Assembly: GCA_963681505.1 (NCBI GenBank)
Contig: OY811990.1
Coordinates: forward strand, 5,262,708 to 5,326,707
Source: Eunapius fragilis
Taxonomy: Eukaryota; Porifera; Demospongiae; Spongillida; Spongillidae
Reading direction: 5' to 3'
DNA length: 64,000 nt
Both the position numbers and the translations under genes were made by a program. Positions 10,493-22,591 of this stretch are shown piece after piece. Each line of letters opens with the position of its first letter. Positions within the stretch are counted from its first letter, which is position 1. The notes under the pieces were generated by a model that was given only the letters and a program-made list of their open reading frames with translations, was not told the DNA's origin and did no database searches.

Positions 10493-11590
10493 GAGATGGA
10501 ATCATTGCTAAAACCTCAAGATAATCTGAAGGAAGGAAGCAGGAAGTTGAATGGTACGCTAAGCTGGAACATTTTTAAAAAAGGGTTACAATAATATTCC
10601 CTAGTGACTTACCCTTTTGATCACATCCCTTCTACAGCTATGCACGAACAATATGAAGTAAAGCTAAATGAAATGAAAGTACAGCTGGCCCTAGAAAAGA
10701 AAACTAGCCAGCGTTGCAAAGAGGAATATGACCAGGTGAAGAGGGAGCGAGATCTGATAGCCAAGGAATTAGAAGCCCTAAAACAAGAGCACTCACAGTG
10801 CAAGGCATTCTGGATAATACCACGGAATCATGTGACACTGCTGGAAAAGTTGATAGGGGGAGGGGCGTGGGGGTACGTTAAGGAAGGAAAATTCAGAGGT
10901 CAGCAGGTGGCTGTCAAGTGTATCCATGAGGCCATTGTCACCCAACATACAATCAAGCGAGTGTATCGGGAGATCTGTACCATGTCTCAAGTACACCACC
11001 CCAACCTCGTGCTGTTTATGGCAGCTGTGCTGGATGACCAGGGAGGACCCATGATCATCACAGAGCTGCTGGACACCACTCTGAGGAAGGCCTATGAGGA
11101 CAACCTCCTTCACCCTGGTGTGGACCAGTGTATGGACATATTCCGTGATGTAGCCTCTGCCCTCTGCTACCTCCATGAGCTTGAAGAACCCATCATCCAC
11201 AGAGATGTGAGCTCAGCCAATGTGCTTCTGAAGGCAATGGCCAACGACAGGTGGATAGCCAAACTATCAGACTTTGGGTCAGCCAATTGGGCCAAGCAGG
11301 CCTCAACCATGGGGGAAGGTTGTGTAGTGTACACAGCCCCAGAGGCATACCCTGTTCCCCCATCACTTAGTGTCAAGGCACCACCACAGACCACCAAGGT
11401 TGATGTGTACAGTTATGGGATACTGCTGTGTGAGGTCACAGTGAGGGAGTTTCCCATTCCTGACGTCCTTGGTGAATTAAAAGTAAAGTTGAAGGCCAAA
11501 AATACCTTCCTGCATTCCTTGATGTTGGAGTGCATTCAACATGACCCTGTGCAGCGGCCTACAATGGCTACCATTCTGAAAAAGTTATAA
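10493..11590 (+). CDS. Coiled coil plus TKL-type protein kinase, likely C-terminal half of the UEV gene
   Basis: The main exon (10638–11590) begins after CTTCTACAG and encodes about 50 residues of coiled coil (MHEQYEVKLNEMKVQL onward), then a complete kinase domain. Visible motifs are the GGGAWGYV loop, VAVK lysine, a glutamate in VYREI, HRDVSSANVLL, DFGSAN, TAPEAY and DVYSYGILL. All catalytic residues are present, so activity is expected. The HRDVSSANVLL form points to the TKL/tyrosine-kinase-like group. A small exon at 10493–10553 (phase 0 to 1) also fits splicing into 10638 and contains an ATG at 10496, giving MESLLKPQDNL. The kinase could therefore have its own start. That small exon cannot follow UEV exon D without a frame break, so fusion would skip it or need another exon. 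The stop is TAA at 11588–11590. Confidence 0.88.
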
Positions 11591-11886
11591 TTAGTTATAG
11601 GACATATGACTAGACTATTTGAACTTTAAAATGCTACAAGTTTACTAGTTATACATACATCCATCATGTAACTACTTGTAGTCATCATGCAACATATAGT
11701 CATATAACATGTAGCCATCATGTAACTACCTGTAGGTTTGGTGCATTGTATGGCCATGAATTTCTACCTGCAAGTGCTTGGGGGTTGCATGTAACTCCTG
11801 ACGTAGTTAGCTGGCAAATTAATAACATATATTAATATGGTAAGTTTATAACTTAGACAATGGCTGTGTATGCGTCTGTCTGTGTG

Positions 11887-11922
<36 letters not shown>

Positions 11923-12405
11923 TGTTTGTGTGTGCATGTACTGTTTAGGGATCTAAACAGAGGTCAATGGGCACTGGTAATTCCCCATGTGTAGATGCAA
12001 TGTATTATGTTGCCTGACCACATCAGCCTTATGTCTCAGCCTCACACAACAACCCCTCCCCCTCACCTGACCACATCACACTGTAAGCCTTATGTCTCAG
12101 CCTCACACAACAACCCCTCCCCCTCACCTGACCACATCACACTGTAAGCCTTATGTCTCAGCCTCACACAACAAACCCTCCCCCTCTCCTTTGTTAGCCA
12201 AACAGGGAGAGACTTTGTTAGCCTATTATTTATCAAAAGGTATCACCACCATCCATCAAATAACCCAAAGTGCTCCTGTAAAAGTGACCCACTTTGTAGC
12301 TCAGTTGCCAGCAATGCCAATCACGTGATGAAATAGCAAGGAAAGCAGCTGTGGGCAGATAATCCACACCCATGGTTACCAAGATGATGACTTTGATCTG
12401 ATGAG
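11591..12405. other. Intergenic stretch with TG tract and a 62-bp tandem repeat
   Basis: It holds a (TG)n tract (about 11886–11940) and about three copies of a 62-bp unit (12028–12185) containing CCTTATGTCTCAGCCTCACA. No gene is recognised. Confidence 0.7.
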
Positions 12406-13037
12406 TCACTTGTGATGGGGAGACACCTCACGACAACATCCTGGGTACCCTTCTCTTCAGCATAGTCAACACCAACTCTGAGGCCTACAGCAGTCTGGGC
12501 ACCACCTCAAAGGGAGGAGCTCTACGTGTGTACAACACCCATGGGATCACCACCTATGCCCCCCCAAGTGGTTATGTGGGGGTGGACACCTTCACCTTCT
12601 CTGTGTGTGACCCCTGTGACCCCACATGGGCAGCAGAGTTGGGACGACCCCTTTACCTCAACTGTACCCTGCAGCAGCAGAGGGTGGGGCCTACCTCTAG
12701 AAGGATAGCTTGTAGTGTTGCCATGGTGACCATTTATGTGATAGGTGTGGACCATCTGCCCACCCTTCAGACCATGTCAGCCATCATATCCTTTGGAGAG
12801 AGCTATACCTTCAGACCGTTTGATGACTCAGCAGTTCCTGACCTGACCAGTCCTGGTATGTACTGGTATCGTAACCAGAGTGCAGCCATCTTTGATCGTG
12901 ATGATCTACAGGGCTATGAGGATAAGCAGATAAATATGAACTTAACCCTTTTCAACCTCCATAATGTCTCTGACATATCTGAACACCCTCTCACCTCTAC
13001 AAAAGCACAGGTCAAGCAGATATACCAGCCCCTGTGA
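12406..13037 (+). pseudogene. Fragment of a tandem-repeat extracellular protein (cadherin-like/Big_9-type fold)
   Basis: An open frame of about 209 codons follows a possible acceptor (GATGAG|TC) and ends in TGA. The piece TYAPPSGYVGVDTFTFSVCD matches the pattern of cadherin-like tandem domains in very large secreted or surface proteins, where each domain ends in a DxFtYxVsD motif. Cysteines (CDPCDP) and N-glycosylation sequons (NLT, NVS) fit an extracellular protein. No signal peptide, further domains or neighbouring exons are visible on either side. It may be a relict or the last exon of a gene whose other parts are lost. The family assignment rests on one motif. Confidence 0.4.
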
Positions 13038-15834
13038 ATAAGTACTTATAGCCACACCCATCCAAACTTGTAATAAAACCCAATCAACACTTCTGCTGCG
13101 ATACTGCAGCAATAAATGTATCAGAGATATAATTATCTCTGAATGTATGCACCTCAATAAACATGACATCATCATTACATCACCACTACACAGAATACTT
13201 CGATACAGTCTTAGTACCATAGTTGGCTACATACAGACTACCACTTATAGGATCCAGAGCAACACCACAGGGTTCATTGAGATTGCCAACTGTGTGGATC
13301 TTGTTTCCCTGAGGATCAAAGATGGAGAGACAATTGCCACTGCGCTCACAGACAAGGCTGTAACCTTCTTCATCAATTGCTATCTCATTTGGACCCTTTA
13401 CATTTCCATATGATCTGACATAGGTGCCCTCTGGTGTGAAGACTTTGATGGTGTTAGAACCATAGGCTGCAACATGGATATTCCCTTGAGGGTCCAAGGC
13501 AAGACCCCAGGGAGACTTAAAACTCTGAGCACCAGAGATATTACCATTTATGGTCAATAGCCAGATGCCATTTTGATCCAACATCACCACCCTGTTGTTG
13601 CCCCAATCAGCAACAATCATTCTTTGGTCAACAATAACTGATAGTGGGTAGTTAAACTGTCCAAATTTCAGTAGGAACTGTCCTCCTATTGTCAGCTTCT
13701 GAATGCGATGATTGCTGTGGTCAGCAACATACATCACATCTCCCTTGATGGATACATCAGATGGTACACTGAACTGACCATCACCACTCCCACCACTACC
13801 TATGGTTCTCTTCTCATGACCACCTTGGTCATACACATGAATACTGTTATCACTACTGGCTACATAGATGTCTCCACTGTCATGGATGGCAATAGGACCA
13901 CCACTACAACTGATAACTTGCTGGGGGTTACATAAGGAGCTGTAGCAAGGCCTCACATCAAGGTCATTAGGACTGCCCTGTACATGTTCACCATCCATTG
14001 TGATGAGGAGCTGGTGAGGACCAGCAGTCCGAGGGGTGAGGGTGATGGTGTAGGTACCATCTCCATGGTTCTCCACCTTTCCTGGGACAACTGCTCCATC
14101 ATGTGACTTGGACCTCAGCTCAGCCTTCACCTGCAGACCACCATATGGGTACCTCTCTCCTTCTGAGCTCTTGGTCCCACTTTTACACTATACACCATGT
14201 TCCTCCTGGCTGCGGACTTAGAAGACCATGTGCTTTGTGATGGAGGTGAGGTCATTACATGACCAAATATGGAGAGTTCCTTCATCAGAGAATCAATTTT
14301 TAGGGTCACATGTATGTCACTGGACTGACAGGGAGTGAGGGAGACTCCCCCAACCTTCTTCAGGGTGGCCTTTAGTTCAGTGAGTAGCAGATCTCCAAGA
14401 GCTACCACCTCATGGTCAGTGTGGGTCTGGAGGATGTGGGAGGTCATCTCAGTGTAGCGACCAATCTCATCTTGTATCTTCACTAACTGTTCCTTCTGGA
14501 GGGACAGAGCTGTTGTCTTGGAAAGTGAAATGGCCCCCATCTCTGACAACAGTGTCTTCTTCCTTCCTCTATGGCTTGGTGGAGCTGTTCAAAGGCTTGG
14601 TTTATGAGCAATGTGGCATTCTCTCTGGAAGTCTCAACCTGTTCTGCCATCTTGTCATTGGCACCAATGGCACTGGTCAGCTTTGAGGCCATTTCCTGTG
14701 CACACACAAGTGCTTCTCTCATTTTATCTCTGTGGACCTTTGCAATATTGCACACCTCAGCAATCCTGTGGTCCTTGTGAAGGACTAGGGTACAGTCACT
14801 GCAGACCAGACACTGGCAGGTCTCACAGTAGAAATTTGTCTCTTCTTTCTGCTGATGAGGTTGGGAGCAGAGATGTTCAGTTGGTGTCATGATGGATGGA
14901 AGTAGTCTGACAGACTCTAGTCCTACCATCTGGTGATGGCGCAGTATCTTATGGTGCTTGTGGTACTCATGACAGAAGGTACAGAGGAACTGACGACATG
15001 TACAACAGAACACCACTGCAGGCCCCTTGTCTCCATCACCAGCTTCACATGACTTTTCACCACCACTGCCAATCTTGGACATGTACCCAGCCACTTCCAC
15101 CTCAAAGCCAAGATGGAGGTTCTGAGGAATAGCATTGACTCCACCCTCTGGTATGGTGATACTTCTCTGACAGGTAGGACACTCCATCTTCTGCTTGTCC
15201 TCAGACCTCTCTATCTCCATATGCAGACACTGCCCACAGAAAGAGTGTAGACATGGAAGGATCCTAGGGTCTGTGTAGGGCTTAGAGCACAGCTGACATA
15301 TGGTGTGTCGAGGGAAGAGGCCAGATCTGTGGAACAGAAAACATGGATTACTTATTGAGAGTTATAACTAAGCGTATGTTTACTGACTAAATGATGTTTA
15401 ATGTTCTGGGTAAATCTCTTCCACCAACACACAACCCATTCCTAGCTACAGCTGTAAAGTCTGCTGCCAAGGGAACTAGATGGCAAGTCAGCAGTTGGAG
15501 TGAGGCTTGGAAGATCTTCCTTGTCATAAGGGTTCAGACGTCACATTGGAGCTGGTTAAGTGCCAATCCATGGGTCAGTTGTTCATAGTGTAGTACTCAA
15601 GTACAGCAGCTCTAAAGTGTGTGACAAGCTTTTTGTAGGCAGCTGCAATGGAGAAGCACCAACAATGGGAACTGCCGGGCAGAGGCAATTACTATATTCA
15701 TACATGCCAACCACTTTGCTGGACAAGGCCATTGCAGGTAGACACCATTCAGGTACTATCCCACACCTCAGCACAAAGCAGTACTACCATCATCTACAAT
15801 ACACCTATGCAGAGCTTGTAATGAAATGTACACC

Positions 15835-16185
15835 TTCAGGTCCAGGTATGGAGGGCTACATGGACACCTTCAGGTCAAGATATGGAGGGCTACATGGACA
15901 CCTTCAGGTCCAGGTATGGAGGGCTACATGGACACCTTCAGGTCCAGATATGGAGGGCTACATGGACACCTTCAGATCCAGGTATGGAGGGCTACATGGA
16001 CACCTTCAGGTCCAGGTATGGAGGGCTACATGGACACCTTCAGGTCCAGGTATGGAGGGTTGCATGGACACCTTCAGGTCCAGGTATGGAGGGTTACATG
16101 GACACCTTCAGGTCCAGATATGGAGGGCTACATGGACACCTTCAGGTCCAGGTATGGAGGGCTACATGGATACCTTCAATACACC
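15835..16185. repeat. 34-bp minisatellite in TRIM copy 2 intron
   Basis: About ten copies of a unit containing TACATGGACACCTTCAGGTC followed by CAGGTATGGAGGGC. It reads through in all plus-strand frames, which creates spurious open frames. Confidence 0.95.
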
Positions 16186-16420
16186 AATGGTAGAGCTTGG
16201 CAGAGTTTATTTTGTAGTGAAATGTTTTCTTATGCATCTGTTAATGAAACCAATTTCACAGCCCAATTAGTTGTCAATAGAATAAGGACAATCCAATACT
16301 ATGTAGCTCTTTATGATGCATATTGTATTATCTACAAAGTAAAGGTCGCTCTTAAAAGGTGATCCCCTTGTTTAATGGTTTATTTAGTAGGCATGTATAA
16401 ACGTATATTGACCTCGTTCT

Positions 16421-16451
<31 letters not shown>
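16421..16451 (+). repeat. Poly-G tract
   Basis: About 31 consecutive G residues in the TRIM copy 2 intron. Confidence 0.95.
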
Positions 16452-16452
<1 letters not shown>

Positions 16453-17165
16453 GGCTACGGACTGGGACGTATGGGGCACAGGGAGACGCCCAGGATGCAT
16501 GGCACTAGTAGACAGACGGCACATTAAAGCAATACATTACTAGCATGTAGTCGCGATATATACATATACTTCTAGATCCGTTGCTTACCTGAAGCATATG
16601 TCGTCATTATCGTACGATTTTAGCATCGTTCCCACCTTCTGGTCCGCTCCACGTGCACACTCCACACAGGTCTGTTCCGAGTTCATTTTGGCCCAGAGCG
16701 GGTGAATCCTTTCAATTGCGGATGACATGCACCTGCAAAATGCGGGTGAGTCTGCATACGTGTACCTGTACGCATTTTACAGGCTGTATTTACATTTTGC
16801 GTGTACGCACAGATCGATGCATATGCTTGTGTGTGTGTAATGACCAATATACAAGTACTGGAGGTCGAGCCAGCTTGTAATTAAATCTATGTATGTGCAC
16901 AGACTTATTGTGTATGACTATTGTTTTTATGTGTTAATTGGATAAAACAGTTGTTTTCCCTCGTACGGAGCACGTTTTTGAATAAAAGAAGTTGTATTAG
17001 TATAGAGTGAGGGTTGGCGATCTCTCGGAATCGGTTATGTTTATATAATTATCCCTCCTGTTTGATGTATATTCAAGACAACCGACATCGGTACTCGCGG
17101 GTGACGAACACTACCTACGGACTACGGCTACGGTACCCTACGCTTGCACCCACAGGGTACACATT

Positions 17166-17412
17166 TCTTACCAAGTACTCATATGCTTCTTCTACTAGGT
17201 TCCCATTTTTGGCATCTCCCTCTCCACTTGAATAATCCATTTTCACATAGAATAAGACTAATCTCCGCGTGTACGAGGTATTTAAGTGCCCGGACCAATT
17301 TTGGATTAACCGGACAAATTTTGGCGTCGTTTTTGGTCCGGCCGGACCACTTTTGGTCGCCAAAATTGGTCCGGCCGGACTGATTTTCCCCCCCGGACCA
17401 ATTTTTTCGTGA
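17166..17412 (-). promoter_or_regulatory. Duplicated promoter/first-exon module, copy A
   Basis: On the minus strand this begins GTCACGAAAAAATTGGTCCG and carries several TTGGTCCGG motifs, including the perfect palindrome GGTCCGGCCGGACC. Next come CACTTAAATACCTCG, then ATG (17240) opening a 23-codon exon (MDYSSGEGDAKNGNLVEEAY…) that ends in phase 0 at CTTG|GTAAGA. A second copy in the other orientation is at 26503–26742. Similarity stops just past the donor in both. No downstream exon was identified, so the protein is unknown. The start of a transposon or of a dispersed gene family are both possible. Confidence 0.55.
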
Positions 17413-17794
17413 CAGGTCCGCAATTAGAAGGGAAAATAGAAGGAAGTACGAGTACTGAAACAGAAGTTTTAGGTTTCGTTGCAACCTTAAAATACATACA
17501 CTGAGATATATTGCGACATGCATACAGCTGCTAATGTTCGACCGAACAGTTTGTGTTATAAACTGTGCGTTGTGTTGTGAGTGTGTCTGGGTGGGTGGGT
17601 GGGTGGGTGGGTGGAGGGGGGAGGCTTGTCAACATTTTTTTGTATAGTGTACTTAATAAGATACACATTATCAATGCGGGGTACCGTTTGCAGTACAGTT
17701 AGAATTGTGAGTAAAGACATGAAAATACAGTTATCGTGAGGTTTACTACATGCAGATTGTTGGTTCAATACCATTTTCTTGAACAGTGTTCTGT

Positions 17795-17945
17795 GTGTGT
17801 GCATGTGTGTGTGTGTGTGTGTGTGTGTGTGGACTGAACAGTGTATGCTGACTGAACAGTGTTTTTGTGTGCGTGGACTGTTTGATAGACTGAAAAGTGT
17901 GTTAGTGGATGAAGTGTGTACAATGTGTGTATGCATGTGATGTAT
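17795..17945 (+). repeat. TG-rich repeat with GACTGAACAGTGT motifs
   Basis: A (TG)n tract is followed by repeated ACTGAACAGTGT units, the same motif that builds the inverted repeat at 21.4–22.7 kb. Sequence further right (TGAGGCTTACTACAGGTTGTAG) also recurs there near 22060. Confidence 0.8.
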
Positions 17946-18229
17946 TTAAATGGTTATTGTGAGGCTTACTACAGGTTGTAGTAATGCAACAACATTTTTT
18001 GGACATCAAGCCCACATTTACAACTTTACTCACCTTTCCACATACAAAGCGTAATCCTATCATCTGCATCCTCTGTATTATCCACCATAGGTAATGGCGT
18101 TATGATCGGATAGTATCTAGTCCAGTTATAATTTTGTTATTATCAGTACCGATGTGGCATTTCCGGAAACTGAGTAATACCCTTTTTGCATGCTGGCAGT
18201 CATAGATAATGCAAAACCCAACATCAATG

Positions 18230-18380
18230 AGCCGTATAGGTGTGAGTGTGTGTTTGTAGTTTGCATACGACTTATAGTGATCTTGTATTTATTAATGTGT
18301 GGATTCTAGTCAGCACTGAAAATTTAAGATCTATCACATACAATAAATCTGCCTTGATTTGATTTGATTGATTTGATTGA
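18230..18380 (+). mobile_element. 3' tail of a LINE (CR1/L2-like), 5' truncated
   Basis: The sequence runs into CAATAAATCTGCCTTGATTT and then TGATT repeats. Short microsatellite-like 3' tails of this kind, after a TTTATTnnTG-type region, are typical of CR1/L2-clade LINEs that lack poly(A). No coding part remains, so the clade is inference. Confidence 0.5.
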
Positions 18381-19226
18381 TTGCATACATATAATCACAC
18401 ATACATATGCAAAAAGGCAAGTAGTGGCACGATGTGTACGTGCACTTACAAACTCCCTAAACATGGAAGGGATATAACATACAAAAGGGTGATAGGTCAA
18501 CAGATCTAAGTTGGGTACAAAAAACTGTAATGTTCAATGAAGTGACAACATCATGGGGTAAGTGGTTCCATATAGGTATCACACATTCAGTGAAAAAATG
18601 TGCTCAGAATGCATGATGGGGTAAATGTTGTGTATTTTATACAGTGTGCTCTATAGAGTTGGAGTATACACCATACATTAGCTCTGGTAGCATATGTGTA
18701 GTCTCTGTACATGTGTGGATATGTGTGGTGGTATAAAAACTACCTGTGCACACACAGGAAAACGTTGCAAACATTCCAGACTGCATTTAGTTTGGCATTC
18801 CAAAAATTCAGTTCAGAAAAGCCTTATCATCACCCTGGATTCATATAATGATGCATCATAGACTCCTGCTTGTTTCTGATATCTTATACTTTTTAATGTA
18901 GCACTCTCTATGTAAATGGTGTACTTGTACCTCTAGCTGTATACCTGCTGTGTGTGGTGTGTACTAATGTAGTATATGTGTGTGTACTCCTTTGCTTTCT
19001 GCATGGTATAGCTGTGGTATACATATATTAATGTCCTCTATTCACCGGACTTGCACGTACTTATACTATTCACATTTTTCTAGGTTAAGGTGTTAGAAAC
19101 TGATCGATGACTATAAATGTATTACTGTTCTGTTGATGAGATATTCACCTACATTAGTGGGGACATTAACATTTTGGTGTAAAGGTAGTTGAATGAATTT
19201 ACAGCCTGCACCATCTGCTTTCATGG
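18381..19226. other. No feature recognised
   Basis: AT-rich sequence without long open frames, repeats or splice-bounded exons that I can support. Confidence 0.4.
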
Positions 19227-20345
19227 TTGTTGTTTCTGTCGCACATAACATGGAGGAATAAAGAAAATTCTGTTAGCTGCTTCAGATGCGGAGGGAAACA
19301 CTTGGCAGCGGCATGTAAATTCCAAGATGCTGAAGAAAGAGCACAGGTAGACACCTCAGAAGCTATACAAGGCTCATACAGTCACAGAAAATCTGAACAT
19401 ACAACACCCAATCTGAGCTCCTGAGATGCATGAGCACTGCTCCATTACAGTTGTCTCTATCCAAGTAGAGGACAAGTATCTACAAATGGAGGTGGAATCA
19501 GGTGCCTTGGAGTCTATAATAAGTGAGAGGACATGGCGTTTGGTATGGTGAAACATACCTAGCAAACGTGACTCCACGGCCCTACCCAGGGAGTCAACCA
19601 AGATGCTGGGAGAAAATGGAAGCCACAGTGCAGTACCAGGAACAAAAGAAGACACTGAGCCTACTGGTAAACTGGTGATGACCCAAGTCTTCTTGGTTGT
19701 GACTGGTTACAGCATCTTAAGCTAAACTGGTGTGAACTAGCATGTGCAAAGTGCAAACACAATGACATTGGAAGAAGTCCTCAAGAAACACACAAATATG
19801 TGGGGTGGAAGTGAAGATGGCAGGGGCCAACCCATGCAGGATTTTTTAAAAAGGAGTGGAAGGGCACCTGTTATGAGAAGTTAACAATAGGTGAAAATGG
19901 GTGTGGGACACTGAGAGGGGGTGGGTGGGGGAGGGTTGTATGCCCCCTACCGTGCATAGGTCACTCCCATGGATCTACTGCTCTGCCACAATTTTTCCAT
20001 TCTTGTCAGTACCATTGGCACAGAGACCTAAAATGGAGAAAAACTGAAAAAGATGGTCATGCAGTTTTTTGAGTGGGCAGCACCCATTGTTCCTGTAGTC
20101 AAGCCGACATTAATGTGGTGGCTACAAGATAACAGTGAACAGACAGGAGAATCACTTGCCACACATTGAAGACTTGTTCATAGCACCCCTGGTGGCCAAT
20201 GAATTAAGAAATATAACTCAAGGCATTTTCTGACCCTGAACACACAAAAGGCTGTTCACATACAACAGGCTCCCTTTTGGCATTGCATCAGCACCTGCTA
20301 TCTTCTAGACAATAATTGAGTGCTTACTGAAGCACATAGTGCATA
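19227..20345 (+). mobile_element. Degenerate Ty3/gypsy-type retrotransposon pol fragment
   Basis: Remnants appear in the expected gag–pol order on the plus strand. A CCHC zinc knuckle (CFRCGGKHLAAAC) lies near 19281. A protease-like MEVESGALESIISE segment lies near 19485. A stretch like the region before the reverse transcriptase is near 19760, a WAAPIVPVVKP-like segment near 20075, LPHIEDLF near 20155 and NRLPFGIASAPAIF near 20260. Frames change repeatedly and stops interrupt them, so nothing functional can be made. LTRs were not found. Confidence 0.7.
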
Positions 20346-20649
20346 ACTAGGGAGAACAATTAAGTAACTTTACTATTACTATTAATGGTGTTTTAACAAT
20401 CCTCACCCATTCTGTTCCTAATGAGACTCAAATGTTTTGAACCTAAGCACAAGCTTATACAAACATCCATATTCACAGTCTACTGGGGATAATTACATGG
20501 TGTTATTGGATTGGACAGTAGCAATCCAACTACCCATGAGGTGTACCCTGGTGAAGGTGGAAGAAGAGGTGTCCCAAGGTGGGGGGCATCTTCTGGTGAA
20601 TTTCCCATTCTGTATACAACATCTTACAATTGTGCTAAACATAGATATA

Positions 20650-20745
20650 TTTCATTTTTCCACTTCAGTCAACCTTGTTCCCATGCTTTTTACACCACTA
20701 TTGCTTTCCAATCCAATGCCACAAAATTTCTCTTAGAGAATGTTT
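20650..20745. mobile_element. Right arm of the CATTCTCTAACGAGA MITE family
   Basis: CTTTTTACACCACTATTG, an AATTTCTC segment and TTAGAGAATGTTT match the right arm of the elements at 41047 and 45033. The left arm is absent. Confidence 0.6.
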
Positions 20746-21400
20746 ATATTACTTGCATACTTATAAATGATACGCTTATGGATGAGGAAATATTAGTAAT
20801 AGTATATGTGGGCTTAATGTTGTTGCAGAGCTACAATGTCCAGCAAACCTCACAATAACCATTGTTCCTCACATTGTTTACCATAGAGTAATTCAATGCC
20901 CCTTCAACTCGTTTATTTTCAATGGTCCATAATTTCATATGAAACTTGTTTACTTCATTCTCTGTACACTAATATTAATAATTAGCCCCTCAAGGTTAAT
21001 CCCTTTATTGGTTACAAGGTGTGAGTAAATTTCCCAATGCAATGCCTCTTTGCAGCCATTATAGCTGTACTGACCATTTTGAAATCCCTTCTACAACCCT
21101 GTAAGGGTCATGTTACGATGCCATGACCTTGACTAGCGCATGTTCAGTGATCAAAAATAACCAAAAATGTAGCATTATTATCCCTCTCATTTTAAAATGA
21201 CGCCACTTTATTCTTTGAAAATACGAAAGAGCAGGTTGTATTTTACTGTTATGCATAGCTTTTATAGCGGGACGAAACTGGGTTCCGTCTAAATGCCATA
21301 TGGAGTCTTCTAAGATGTTTGTTCTGTGTGATTGGATTATTGAGCCATGAATGTACTTATCAACTCTTTGTAGTGCCTATCAAAACTTTCTTGTTCAATA
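20746..21400. other. No feature recognised
   Basis: Unique-looking AT-rich sequence with no supported gene. Confidence 0.4.
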
Positions 21401-21404
21401 CTCT

Positions 21405-21488
21405 CACACATATTTCCACACAAACATACACACTGTCTAGTATGTCAGTCAATCCACGCACACTCAAACACTCACTGTTCCACATCAG

Positions 21489-21527
<39 letters not shown>

Positions 21528-22557
21528 ACACACACACAAACACACACCGTTCAGTTCGGACACATACTGTTTAGTTCTCACAAACTTACATTGTTTCACA
21601 CACATGCACACTGTCTAGTACACAAAAACTGTTCAGTTGATCCACACACACACAATTCCACACACTGTTCGGTCCACATTCACACTGTCCAGTCTGCACT
21701 CATGCACTCCCACACAGTACAGTTCACACACAGTGTTCAGTCCTCGCACAAATACACACAAACACACACACACACACACATTACTCACTGTTTAGTACAC
21801 AAACACACACACTGTTCAGTTGATCCACACACACACACACACACACACACATTGTTCAGTCAACTCATCCACGCGACGTGCACACACACACATACACTGT
21901 TCAGTTGACACGCACATGCACAAACACTGTTCTATTCACACATGTACACACTGTTAACTGTGTTAGCAGCCACTAGGCAGCAAGGGACATGAGCATCCCA
22001 TGAGCTTGTGTACTCTTTCACCAACCCGGAGATGTGGTGACAATTAGTTGAATTGGTTTACTACAGGTTGTGGTCACCACATCTCTGGTAAAGAATACAC
22101 AGGCTCATGGGATGCTCTTGTCCCTTACCACCTAGTGGCTGCCAACATTTGTCAACCAGTGAATGTCACAGGTTGATAATAAACAGTGTGTGAGTGTGTG
22201 GGCTGAACAGTGTGCATGTGTGTATGTGTGTGGATGAGTGGACTATGCGGAAAGAACACTGTGTGTGTGTGGATCGACTGAACAGCTAGTGTGTGTGTGT
22301 GTGTGTGTGTACTAGACAGTGTGTAATGTGTGTGTTTGTGTGTGAGGATTGAACAGTGTGTGTGAACTGAACAGTGTGTGGGTGTGAGAGGGAGTGACAG
22401 GACGGTGTGAATGTGGACCGAACAGTGTGTGGAACTGTGTGTGTAGATCAACTGAACAGTTTTTGTCTACTAGACAGTGTTCATGAGTGTGAAACAATGT
22501 AAGTTTGTCAGAACTGAACAGTATGTGTCCGAACTGAACGGTGTGTGTTGTGTGTGT

Positions 22558-22591
<34 letters not shown>

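Larger units (their letters stand above)
13186..16728 (-). pseudogene. TRIM copy 2: zinc-ribbon remnant, RING, two B-boxes, coiled coil, filamin repeat, six NHL repeats; two frameshifts
   Basis: Exon 1 (16728–16589) starts MSSAIERIHP and ends in phase 2 at AG|GTAAGC. It keeps only the CVEC half of the ribbon seen in copy 1. Exon 2 (15326–13186) follows TTCCACAG and encodes in order: a full RING (CQLC, CLHSFCGQC, CPTC), B-box 1 (CCTCRQFLC region), B-box 2 (HLCSQ to HKDH), a coiled coil, a filamin-type immunoglobulin repeat (GDGTYTITLTPRTAGPHQLL) and six NHL blades (for example YVADHSNHRIQKL and VADWGNNRVVML). It ends KYSV-stop. The frame shifts by one base near 14560–14572 and again near 14175–14190, each equal to one missing base. 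The C-terminal propeller frame is 314 codons long and undamaged. With the shifts repaired it would be a TRIM-NHL ubiquitin ligase; sequencing errors cannot be excluded. Confidence 0.85.

Noticed and set aside
14571..14892. Plus-strand frames opposite the B-box/coiled-coil region
   Set aside because: Antisense shadows of the TRIM copy 2 coding strand.
15560..16362. Plus-strand frames with a GHLQVQVWRATWTP-type repeat
   Set aside because: Translation of the 34-bp intronic minisatellite of the minus-strand TRIM copy.
18381..19226. Possible LTR for the gypsy fragment
   Set aside because: No matching repeat was found on the other side of the pol remnants.
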